Source of the DNA: Arabidopsis thaliana
Taxonomy: Eukaryota > Streptophyta > Magnoliopsida > Brassicales > Brassicaceae
NCBI RefSeq assembly: GCF_000001735.4
Contig: NC_003070.9
Location: 2,232,001-2,296,000 of the forward strand
DNA: 64,000 nt
Reading direction: 5' to 3'
Shown here: piece by piece, positions 12,510 through 22,872 of the stretch
How the letters are laid out: every line of letters begins with the position of its first letter
Numbering within the stretch: position 1 is the first letter of the stretch
Notes under the pieces: generated by a model
Seen by the model: the letters and a program-made list of their open reading frames with translations, nothing else
Databases searched by the model: none
What the model was told of the DNA's origin: nothing
Position numbers and translations under genes: made by a program

Positions 12510-12780
12510 AAGATACGAATGATTGATTGAAGAGTAAGGAAGAGACTTTAACACTTATGAGCTCGAAATAGCTTGAAACACGGCGCGTAAATACGAATCG
12601 AGAGAGTACGATCGTCAGTGGGAAATGAGATCCACCGAATTTGAGAAGAGGAAAACCGGCGACGATGAAGGTGATGACCTTTTTAGGTAACACGCAAAGG
12701 CGTAAGAGGCGAGGAAGAACGTGGGAGGATCTGAGCGAGATTACCGAGGTAGGAGAGAGAGAGTAACCGTCCATGTTCAC
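12499..12780 (-). other. Possible 93-codon upstream open frame in the GONST2 leader
   Basis: An uninterrupted frame beginning MNMDGYSLSP ends 70 bases before the GONST2 start. It has no recognisable domain. It could be an upstream open frame that limits translation, or it may be partly removed by splicing (a GTAATC donor is visible near 12742). Coding status is not established. Confidence 0.3.
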
Positions 12781-12789
12781 AATCTCCAG

Positions 12790-13913
12790 CCTTCAATTTT
12801 ACTCTTTTTTATTTTAGGGTTCTTCAAATCTGGGAGCAGATTAATTGTATTTTAAATCAGCTGAGAACGGAATGATGTATGCGACGAAAATATTTTTAGC
12901 CTTTTAGGCTTGAGACTGCCGGAATCCATGGCGATTATACTGGCGGGAAGATTGCCGGTGGCTGTGTCGGATGTATTATAAACCTGGGCTTGGGCTTTGA
13001 TATTACGGGCTTTAGACATTAGAATTAAGCCCATACGTTGTTAAGACATTACGGGCTTTTTAGGCGTACTGATGTTTTTAATTCTTGCAAATTTGTCTTT
13101 TGGTCTAAACGACTGATCACACTTAATACTTACTGATCATTTGATCGCACACTTGCCGACAAATTTTCGTCTCAGGCTAAAAATCAGTTTGATTTTCATT
13201 TACATATATAGATTTCAGTGGATCAACATTAACAAATGGATTTAGTATTATCTAAACGATTAGTGGAGATTTCAACTTTTAGTAGCCCACTCAAACAAAT
13301 TGTGAACACGACCAAAAATTTGCTATAATTTTCTATTTTAAAAGATATGATAGAATTGGGTAAAAAGACTACACAAAAGGAAGAAGTTGTTTTAGGCTAT
13401 CAAACGTTAAAGCTAAACAAATCACACACGCTCACACATAGATTGATTTAGGTGGTCTCCCGTTCACTGAAGGTGCTACTAACTGTTAGGGTAAACAAAT
13501 CAGTGGCCATGCTTTATTTATGAACTTTCTTGGATAAACTATTTTAAATTTACTTTTTAAACTAAAGCATTTTTACTACATAATTAATAAAATGATAAAA
13601 TAAGTCACACACGAACATTTTAATTATAGGAACATCTCAGAAAAATATGTATTATAGAAAGAGGAAATTCGTTTATTGATAAAACAGAAGTGGCTTATCC
13701 TTGTAACTAATCATGAACAAATACGAATATCAAAATCTAATATTTATAGACAGAAATTGAGAAAGATGGAAGACAGTTACTCGTACTACAACAACAGAAG
13801 TCACATAATAGATTTATGTAGACATTATTTACATGCAACTCTCACGAATAAGTAAAATAGACAATACGCGAGCGAGCGAGCGACCGAGACAAAAGGTTTG
13901 GGAATGATAACAC
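12790..13913. other. Intergenic region upstream of GONST2 and downstream of the josephin-like gene
   Basis: AT-rich with no gene seen. A short GCGA microrepeat lies near 13868-13882, probably in the 3' untranslated part of the neighbouring minus-strand gene. Confidence 0.5.
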
Positions 13914-14300
13914 TTAAGAAGTAGAGTTTGATCTGGTGAAGGAGGATGATGAGTTGATGAACTGTATGCAGTCTTCTATGGCCTCTGATCGATGACTGTC
14001 ATTGTTTATTGGGATGATTGGTGGCTGAGACCTCCCAGAAAAAGAAGAAACCTTCGACGGTGGAGATCTTTTCTTCTTCCTCATCACCACCAGACGCAAA
14101 CCTTTTGCAAATTTGCATCCAAGATGCTTGATCAATTTTGCTGCTGTCACTTCTGTTTTCCTCGGTAACCTTAATCCGCAGCTTGTTGTGCATCCCGGAC
14201 TCTTACCATAAGGTCCCTTGATAGCTGTTTGCTTAGCCGAAGCATCTCTCTGAACCGGTCTAGTGTTGAGGTTGGACCGTTTTATACCAGTAGCTGACAT
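13914..14300 (-). CDS. Small basic plant protein, josephin-like (AT1G07300-like)
   Basis: A single-exon gene of 128 residues starting MSATGIKRSN; an ATG 45 bases further upstream (14345) is in frame and would add 15 residues. The protein is basic and Ser-rich. A conserved-looking core, CGLRLPRKTEVTAAKLIKHL, is followed by an Arg/Lys cluster (RLVVMRKKKR). As I recall, Arabidopsis annotation calls this family josephin-like, but I see no Cys-His protease catalytic set, so deubiquitinase activity should not be assumed. Size, basic charge and low complexity would suit a small regulatory or nuclear protein. Function unknown. Confidence 0.7.
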   Translation of the reverse strand: MSATGIKRSNLNTRPVQRDASAKQTAIKGPYGKSPGCTTSCGLRLPRKTEVTAAKLIKHLGCKFAKGLRLVVMRKKKRSPPSKVSSFSGRSQPPIIPINNDSHRSEAIEDCIQFINSSSSFTRSNSTS

Positions 14301-14345
14301 ATCAAGAGAAAGATAGAGAGAGTGAGAGAAGTTTATGGGAAACAA

Positions 14346-15774
14346 TATGAGGATAATGAGAGATATTTAACGGACTGGTGCTGAGAACAGTTGTGCTGAT
14401 AGTTCAGGCAAATACGGGAAAAGACATGAAATGATTAATGATGTATATTATCTATAACATCATTACGCTTAGGCCATGATTAAGCACTCAAGACATAAAC
14501 AAATAAACAACTAACAAAAAAGTGTAACTTCAATCTTATTTTAGACCCTATATATAAAAAGACTTGTAGTTAAAGTGGATCTACAAATTTATAAAGAGAA
14601 CTATGCCCAAGAGCAAAAAGAGAAGACTAGGTTTAGTTTTTTCTATTTTTCTTTACGGTCCACAGAGGGAATAAACCCTTTGTTTAAGTGAAGAAAAAGG
14701 TTAAGCAACCATTTGGTATCATTCTTCTTTGATGATCACTCATGTGTGCACATAAGTTACATAACAATCTAAAAAAGTTTCTTTTTGACTCCAGGAGAGG
14801 CCAATATAATCTTACCTTTATGGATGCAGATTCCTTTCATGAGTCTGCGGCTACAATAAAAAGGAGGGATCAAGGAAAGAACAAAAAAACAAGTTAATGG
14901 TGGGTACAAGAATATGAGAAAGCATATAATAAACCAGGGAGTGTCAGGACATAAATAGAAGATCACACAATCTGGAGAATAGAGTGATTTTACATGTGAA
15001 AACATTCCATTGAGAACAGAACAATAATACCTGCATGATTGTCAGTGATTAGATGCAAATAGCATGAGATTGACTGATATGTATAGCAGGTTACCAAAAT
15101 GCCAAAAGGGAAAAGAATGCAATAGCAAAACTGCTCTGTCTCATCGTTATAACAAGAGCACAATAGACTTAGCACCAACCGTGTACATACCATTTTACCC
15201 AAAACGATCAGAGAGAACATCTTTTCTGCACTGTGATGAGCATGATTCAAGACACATTAATCCAAACGCTCAATGAATATGGAGATCACTGGTTCCAAAC
15301 GAAAATCACACATTGGTATCATCAAACATGAAATAAGAACCAAAGTCTTTAACCAGCCTGCAAAAATATTCGGCAGAATCGCAGGATATAGGACTGTTCA
15401 TGTCTGAGACAGAGCATACTACCATACCTAATCAGAGCATGGTTCAAACAATAAATCAACAGTAAAGTGATTCACATTAGAACATTAACCCTAAGAACCC
15501 AATAGCTTGATTCAAGAAACTGAATGAAGGAAAGAAATGAGAGATGTTTTAGAAACATGTACAAAGGTACAGAAGGGGTAACACCGAATATCAGCTAGAA
15601 AGAAGCAACAAATCAATTCACAAACGAGACATACATATAGACATAACATATACTTCACCAAATTCATATTTTGTCATCAGCCATTTCCTGGTGTTCTAAC
15701 ACCAACAAATCTGATGATAAGTAAAGCCTTAGAAACGCCGCACACTTGTGAAATTCAACAACTTTTTGCCATCC
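14346..15774. other. 1.4 kb between the josephin-like and C2 genes, with possible non-coding exons
   Basis: No coding frame is convincing. On the minus strand several good splice-like words occur: TTTTTGCAG|G near 15360, ATGCAG|GTATTA near 15030 and CATAAAG|GTAAGA near 14820. These could mark a spliced 3' untranslated region of the C2 gene or a separate non-coding transcript. Confidence 0.35.
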
Positions 15775-16833
15775 TCAACATTCACGGCGATAATCACGGC
15801 CATAGCTGTAGTTTGGCCTAGCTCCGAAATCACTCTCAGACCTCTCTGCAGCAGCTCTCTCTTCCTCTAAGCTCAATCCACCCATCGTCTTCTGCAACTG
15901 CCTGTGATCATAAGGAGAGTAATCGACTGGTGCCGATGGACCATTAGGCACTCCGTAGCTAGACAATCGCGAGCCCATAGGTGGAGCTTGTGGCTTGTAC
16001 TCGGTAACCAGAAAGGCATCAACGGGTGCTGAGGGCCCACTAGGCGGTGGACCGTAGTTAGAAAACCGAGGAGGAGCTAAAGGAGGCTGCTTGTGATCAA
16101 TCGATGAGAAGGCATCAACGGGAGCAGATGGGCCACTTGGGAGGCCGTAATTGGAGGCACGATCGTACATTGAACGTGGTGGAGGAGGCGGATAATAATA
16201 CCCGGAATAGTAGTGATCAGTGAATGCGTAAGGAGACGGAGACGGTGACTGTGAGAATTCTCTGTAGTCACGCTGAGGAGATGGAGCGGTGATCGGTGCT
16301 TGAGGAGGAGGAGGAGGAGGAGGGCTAGGGGAGTAATAATGGTTTCCTTGAGGGGCAGAATAGTAATCTAGTGGTTGAGATTGAGGACGTGGCGGAGGAT
16401 GCTGCGGTGGAGGGATTGGTCTGTCTTTGATCGCGAGCTTCAAACGAATCTTCCCCTGTGGTCGACCCGATGGACGAACCAGCTCGAGCGAGTTGATCAA
16501 TTCCGGAATCATTGACCCGTCCGAGTCAATCAAACGAGCTAGAGGAAACCTAACCGATCCGACGAGGGTTTTCGCCAGATCCGAAGAATTGGAATGAAAA
16601 ACCTCGATGTTGAGGACCGATTCGTGGACAGATCGGGTGAGAGGAAGAGTAATCCGCTCGTTCCACACCGGTTTGATGGAGGAGGAATCATCGGAGCGGG
16701 TGGAGAGAGGGTGGTCTTGGTCAAGATACAGAACAACGTAGGGTTTCAGGTCACCGTTACGCCAGTTGACATTCTTCAGGTGCTTGGCAGAGACGACGGT
16801 GACAACCAGGTCGAGTGGCTCCGACGAAGTCAT
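15775..16833 (-). CDS. C2-domain protein with proline-rich C-terminus (AT1G07310-like)
   Basis: Intronless, 352 residues, starting MTSSEPLDLVV; an ATG six codons upstream is less likely. Residues of about 5-130 form a C2 domain (VVTVVSAKHLKNVNW, KPYVVLYLD, PVWNERITLPL), a Ca2+/phospholipid-binding fold that attaches proteins to membranes. The remainder is low-complexity Pro/Ser/Tyr-rich sequence. Three near-repeats carry the core GPSAPVD, each preceded by a Tyr-Gly element (NYGLPS, NYGPPPS, SYGVPN). The architecture matches the plant SRC2/BAP-like C2 families linked to stress and membrane trafficking, but the exact role is unknown. It is divergent from the RPL4 gene, with about 356 bases between the two start codons acting as a shared promoter. 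Confidence 0.85.
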   Translation of the reverse strand: MTSSEPLDLVVTVVSAKHLKNVNWRNGDLKPYVVLYLDQDHPLSTRSDDSSSIKPVWNERITLPLTRSVHESVLNIEVFHSNSSDLAKTLVGSVRFPLARLIDSDGSMIPELINSLELVRPSGRPQGKIRLKLAIKDRPIPPPQHPPPRPQSQPLDYYSAPQGNHYYSPSPPPPPPPQAPITAPSPQRDYREFSQSPSPSPYAFTDHYYSGYYYPPPPPRSMYDRASNYGLPSGPSAPVDAFSSIDHKQPPLAPPRFSNYGPPPSGPSAPVDAFLVTEYKPQAPPMGSRLSSYGVPNGPSAPVDYSPYDHRQLQKTMGGLSLEEERAAAERSESDFGARPNYSYGRDYRREC

Positions 16834-17189
16834 GAATACGGTGCGTTTCAAGACGAGACGGTGGCTTACGCGGTGGTCTTAGCTAACGTGCGCTCGTATC
16901 TCAAATATCTGTATCAAAGTCTCAGCTATCATCAACTATCATCGTTTTATCACAGAGTTTTATGTCTCAAAAAACCTGCTGGCTATATAAGAGGCTTTTG
17001 ACTTTTGGAGTTTGACTCTTTCTTACTAGCGACAGCTGGAGTTATTCATGAACAGGATAGTTATATCCTTATGTCCAAACAGATGCATAAATTCTCACCA
17101 AGCACAAGATAGGCATTTGAAGAGTGGATAACACTTTCTCAGTCTTTCTTCTTCTTCTTCGTTGTGATAGGTCAGGTCAGGGAACAACA

Positions 17190-18189
17190 ATGGCTTCTTC
17201 TGCAACAGCACCAAATTCGCTATCTTTCTTCTCATCTTCTCTCTTTTTATCCTCCTCTCACCAAATCCCTAAAACCTACATTTCCGTTTCAAAACTCGGC
17301 TCCGGCAGAGTCTCGAAGCCGCTTTCTGTCTCTTCCCAGCTAGCGACTCTACCGATTCTATCATTCGAAGGAGAGAAGGTCGGAGAGACGTATCTAGACC
17401 TCAAAGCGGCGCCGGAGGATACCGCGCGTGCCGTTGTGCACCGAGCCATCGTGACGGACCTGAATAACAAGCGGCGAGGTACTGCTTCCACACTGACTCG
17501 CGGTGAAGTTCGTGGTGGTGGAATTAAACCTTACTCACAGAAGAAAACTGGCCACGCGAGGCGTGGATCTCAGAGAACACCGTTACGTCCCGGTGGAGGT
17601 GTGGTGTTTGGGCCAAGACCTAAGGATTGGTCAATTAAAATCAATAGGAAGGAGAAGAAGCTAGCGATATCTACGGCGTTATCGAGTGCGGCATCTGCGG
17701 AAGGTGGTGCGATAGTGGTGGAGGAATTTGGGGAGAAGTTTGAGAAGCCCAAGACTAAAGATTTCTTAGCTGCGATGCAAAGGTGGGGATTGGATCCCAA
17801 GGAGAAAGCTATGTTCTTGATGATTGATGTGGATGAGAATGTGGCGAAATCGAGTAGGAACATTGGAACCTTGAGGATGTTGACGCCTAGGACACTGAAT
17901 CTGTTTGATATTTTGAACGCTGATAAGCTTGTTCTGACTCCTGCGGCTGTGGAGTTCTTGAATGCGAGGTACGGTGTTGATGCGGTGGAGGAAGAAGATG
18001 ACGATGAAGATGAGACGGAAGGTTAGTGTTTTCTTGAAAGGAACTGGCTTGTTGTCGAAATTTGATGTTTTGAATGTTGTGTTTGATCGTTTTTGTCTGG
18101 TTTTAATTTCTTGAAGAGGTAGAAATATGATGTGTTAATATGGAAAAGTAATTATTTGTTTGTGTTATGAAGGGTCAGAGGAAGCTTAA
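17190..18189 (+). CDS. RPL4: Plastid 50S ribosomal protein L4
   Basis: Nuclear-encoded plastid ribosomal protein L4 (uL4), which lines the exit tunnel of the 50S subunit. Exon 1 is 17190-18021 and a tiny last exon is 18173-18189. Splicing gives 282 residues ending EGSEEA, the length I recall for this protein. If the 151-base intron is kept, the frame ends after ETEG at 278 residues. Residues 1 to about 50 are Ser-rich with few acidic residues, as in a chloroplast transit peptide. The mature part holds L4 hallmarks: RRGTASTLTRGEVRGGG, then KKTGHARRGSQRTPLRPGGGVVFGP shortened here to KTGHARRGSQRTPLRPG. The last 20 residues are a very acidic tail (EEEDDDEDETEG) absent from bacterial L4. Start MASSATAP is chosen over an upstream in-frame ATG because it begins the transit peptide. 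Confidence 0.93.
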
Positions 18190-19130
18190 GAATGAGTAGC
18201 ACCCGTAGTTCCAATTGCTTCAAGTGTGGCTTAATTATGAGTTTAATCTTGAGTACATCTTCTCACTCTCCTTGATGAGGTCTTCTCTTTCCTTTTTGTG
18301 TCACAACAAGAGAAATGTGTATTTACTTTTAGAGTTTTTCTTAAGAGATCATCCTCAATTTCTTGTCATACTGATTTTGTGTCCAACTCTCAATGAAGGA
18401 GTAAGGAGTGAAATTAGATATCATGAGTAACGTTGATTGTGTGTGTATCAGTTAAGATTGAGCAACAAAGATTGACTTTAGTCATCAAGTTAACAAGAAA
18501 GAGTGGCTATTATAAGCTTTAAGCGTTGATGTTCATCTTGGTTTTGAAAATCATGAATAGTCTCACACAAATCTGTTAACAACTTGCTAAAAAAAAGGAT
18601 TAGCTAGAAAACTTAGGAAGTGTCAATAGTGTATGTTATTTACAGACATTTGATGGGTCTTGGTGGGCTTAAGAAGATAGCCCAATCTTTTGAAGAAAGA
18701 GATATGAGATGCAAAATCCATGAACTTTAAGGGTCAATTTCTGAACCAGTAAAAAATGTGGTTAAAAGTGTAAGAAAACAAGAATCTTTGGAAACATGTG
18801 TAAGAAAGCAACTAATTTAACTCCCGCCCTCTCTTACCAGTTTTCTATTTTGTCTTCTCCGTCCTTACCGTGTGTTCTGAAAACTGAAAAAGAACCAAAA
18901 CGAAAATCTAAAAAAACCCTTGAAAAATCTATTTTTTATTGACTGGTTATTGTTTCAAATGAAAGCTTGACCTCTCTCTTATTGATCAATTTTCGCTTCT
19001 TCAATTAAACCATATTTGTTTTTCCCTTTCAAGCATTTTGATTCTCTAGGACAAAACACAAACCGCCATAGACAGAATGCTTTGGGTTATTATCTCTCAA
19101 AGTGTTCTGAGAATTTGAACTGTTTAAAAC
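18190..19130. other. Intergenic region upstream of the acidic membrane-protein gene
   Basis: About 0.9 kb. The first part is 3' untranslated sequence of RPL4. Nothing else is recognised. Confidence 0.5.
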
Positions 19131-21585
19131 ATGGGAATCGATGCCAAAGATGTCGGAACTCTGTTCTGGAAAATTCTCAGATTTTCCACGAACATCGTTT
19201 ATAGAAACGTAAGGAATCACCCAGTTGTTTCTGGTGTTTCTGCAATTATCTTCCTCCTATACATTTTTCTTCCACGCCTTTTTTATTTCGTCCTTTACTC
19301 TTCTCCGTTAATCGCATGCTCTGTGTTTTATCTTCGGAATCATCCAAGTTTTAAGCTTTTGCATATCAAAACGGATAATTGGTTTTCACCATTTTCCCAA
19401 AAGAGATCTGAGGAGGAAGAAACAAGGAAGGCTGACTTAAAGCACCAACGAAGTGTTCGACGAAACGCTAGAAGGAAAGTTGAAGAGGTTGGGAAAGATT
19501 GGGACTCTTCTCAGGCTAGTGAAGATGAGAGAGACAGAGTCATTTTAACAACTCTCTATGGTGAAATTCCCAATACTGCAAAATCTCCCAAACTTCAGAA
19601 ATTCAAGAAAGATGGAGCCTTTCTTGTGTCTGAAGGTTTCTCCTTTGAGCCTAGCTTAGATGAAGAAACTCTTTCAACCACCGGGAATGTTTCCGTTGTG
19701 GATCCATCGGAGAGGTTGACTAGTGGTGGTGGCGAAACCGAGATCGAGTGTTCATCGTCATCAGAAGGCGAAGAAGAAGAAGAAACTACACGTGAAGACA
19801 AAAAGATTGTAGCTTGGACAGAGGATGATCAAAAGAATTTGATGGATTTAGGAAACTCTGAGATGGAACGTAACAAGAGGTTAGAGCATTTGATTACTAG
19901 AAGAAGAATGAGGAGATTAGTCCGACTTGCCGCTGAGAGTAGCTTAATGGATATGGAAGTTCCTCCAGTCTGTGTTGGACGGAACTATTTCGGTTTGGAT
20001 CAAGAAAACTATATAGTTGATGGTCTTCAAATGCCTGAATCTGCACCTTCTGTGTTATTACCAACTAAAAACCCTTTTGATATTCCTTATGATCCACAAG
20101 AAGAGAAGCCTAACCTCTCAGGAGATAGTTTTCAGCAAGAGTTTGCAGCCAACCCTAATGATATCTTCTTCTGCCGCCATGAAAGCTTTTGTCGCAGAGT
20201 CTTTCCATTGGACAATCAGCTTGACACGAAATGGGAACCGTGGAAAAAGAAGTCAATACCACAACAAGGTACATCCTCTTGTCATTCTGAAAAATGTTGT
20301 AGCTTACAAAGTAAATGATTCTAAGTTCTACAATTCTGATCCTTGCTCATGTAGGTAGCAATGATGGATTGGTTGGGGAGAAACATCCTGTAATGAAAGG
20401 AAAAGATCTAACAAGAGGAGAAGTAAATGATATGGAGTCAGAACACATGACAGAGATTGTTGTTAGTGATTCAAACTCATTGCTTTCTCCTGAAGACAGG
20501 GAAATGAATTCTGATGTCTCAAATCAAGCATATTTTTCTGGAACTTCTGGGAAAGGAAATGGTGATCTTCGTGTTGAAAACCCTTTAGTTGGTTTAGTTC
20601 CTAGAAACACTGGTTCGCTTTCGAGTTCTTTAGCAGCGGAAAGGCAAAGATACGTGGAGCATTTTGGTTATAGCTCAAAAAAAGGTCATAAGTTATCTGT
20701 AGAATCTGATCTTCAAGTTGAGGTTTCTGAAATTGGATCACCTCCCACTACAGTTGATGGGAATAATTCTTCTGATGAAGAAAAATCACGTATTGTCAAC
20801 GAATCAGACATTGGGAAGGAGACGGGATTTAGTGGTGAGGAGAGCATTGTGGATAGAACTGAAGAAACTCAAATGTTACCAGTGGAGAAAGTTGATAAAG
20901 ATTTAAATGAAACGATTTCTAAGGTCTCTCCAGAAACTTATGTAGCCAAACAAGTTGAGGGTCTGTCTGATGGTACTGATATCAACGGAAGATCTGAGGA
21001 AGAAGAGAGCTCAAAATCCGGACGCTTTCCACTGGAAAATTCAGACAAAGGATTCTATATACATGAAGAGTCAACAGTTCCTCACATCAATGAAGTTATT
21101 TCGAGAAGAGAAGAGGTTATATAGTTCTTGTTCTTGTCAGGTTTTATGGAAATATGATTGCTACTTGCAATGTGTTTCTCAAAATGTTGAATTTGAATAT
21201 ATTCCTTGTACCGTTATGACAGGAACGTGTCCAAAACTTGACTGATGAGATGAAGATAAATGATGACTCTGATGAACCTGAAGCCTTTGAAAGAAGAACA
21301 AATCAAGAACCCCAAGAACATTTTGGGGGAAATGATGGAGACCAATCAACTCAAGAGTTGCAAGAACTTGTGGAACCTGAAGTTTCAAATGTGAACAATG
21401 TCACATCAGACGAGTCTGCTACTTCCCCAAGATCAGTGTTACCAGACATGTTGTTATCTTTAGACCAGACTTATACTCTGACTTCTGAGAGTTTGGAACA
21501 TACATTAGATAGTCAACCTCCGCCAGTGATTCCATATCCGGAATCTCCACAGAATCAATCAGGTGTTGATGGGAACAGTAGATGA
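19131..21585 (+). CDS. Acidic membrane-anchored protein of unknown function (AT1G07330-like)
   Basis: Three exons, 19131-20268, 20355-21115 and 21223-21585, join in phase to give an inferred 753 residues. The start MGIDAKDVG is the first ATG of the frame. Near the N-terminus is a hydrophobic hairpin at about residues 30-68 (VVSGVSAIIFLLYIFLPRL, then LYSSPLIACSVFYL), suggesting membrane insertion. The rest is highly charged and Glu/Asp/Ser-rich, with acidic runs (SSSSEGEEEEETT) and a basic patch RRRMRRLVRLAAE that may be a short helix or signal. The motif RNYFGLDQENYIVDG and the segment NPFDIPYDP look conserved-type rather than low complexity. The C-terminal exons appear disordered. I know related Arabidopsis proteins exist but no biochemical role. 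The second and third splice choices rest on phase and consensus only. Confidence 0.75.
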
Positions 21586-22872
21586 AGTGTGCTCAGAGAT
21601 CAGTTTCAATGACAGTACTTGAACTGAAATGTACCTTTAACAAAATGATGACGTGTGTTTTCTAAAACAAGGATAGTCTGAGGCAAGTGAGAAGCTAGAG
21701 AAGAAGTTTCTTCTTTAGATGCCATTGTCCTTTTGTTGAACACTCAACAAATTCAGGCTTATGCAGTGTAGAGGATTTAGGTTCCCTAGCTAAATTTTAT
21801 GTATATGCTAAAGTTGAACATTAATGTGTGGAATTTGATTTAGTGAAGTGATCATCATTTTGTTTGATGATAACTGAGATATAATTTATGTTGTCTTTTA
21901 AAAAGTTTAATGTATTATAGTATGGGAAATCTGATAATGATTGGTTATTTCTAAATTTTAGTAAATTACTTTCTCTTTTAGTTTAAAATAAATAAAGGAT
22001 CGTTGATTATCAACAAGATAAAATTTTTTACAACAACAACAACTCTTCTCCTGATTATGAAGCTCTAAATATTTTTTAATATTAATGACCAATTAATTTT
22101 ACCTTTTAATATAAGTGGTCACCTTTTTTTTTTAAAACCGTATATCAACTTATCTGCGTTTTTCTCGTATTCTCTCATGGGATTAATATTTGCTTTTAAA
22201 TGTGGATAAATGATGTCCAAAAAAACATTTGGATAAAATTTTATCCATGCTGAAAAATGTATAACAAGAATTTTTTTTTTTTTTTTAATAACAAATACTT
22301 ATAATTCTTACGATTATATAGGTGTAGATTATTATTCTTTTTCATGCAATGACCATGCGGATAATTTTGTCTAAATTTTATCCAAAACTTTTTTCACACT
22401 CATTTCTTATAGGAAAAATATTCTACCCAGACTTGCTTGTGTAATTATATGAATGTTAAAAATATTACATAATCAAAAGCCAAGCTCTGAGATCATATAT
22501 GTCGTATAAAAAATTATTATTGTGTCGATCAAACGTCATTATCTTTTACTTAAAAAAAAAAGAGTTTTTATTTCTTAATCTCGATATTGATCTAAACGAT
22601 TTAATTGTTTATTTATTTAAATGATAATATCTTAATATCAAAACACATATATCTTATCAGTAATTATCCACATTTATTCTCAGATAAAACAGGATCGAGT
22701 CAGAAGAAAAATTCGTTCAAAAAGATTCAGTTGTTAAATCTTAGTTTATCCAAAACCCTCACACTCATCTATAAAAGAAACCCCATCTCCTCTCTTAGGC
22801 ATTTGAGTTTTATTTACGATCCTCAATACCACATAGTCAGAAATATTAAAAGAAGCTAAGAGATCAACAACA
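21586..22872. other. Intergenic region upstream of STP2
   Basis: Very AT-rich 1.3 kb. A perfect 18-base palindrome, TGGATAAAATTTTATCCA, is at 22230-22247, and related TTTATCC words recur nearby. No gene is seen. Confidence 0.5.
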
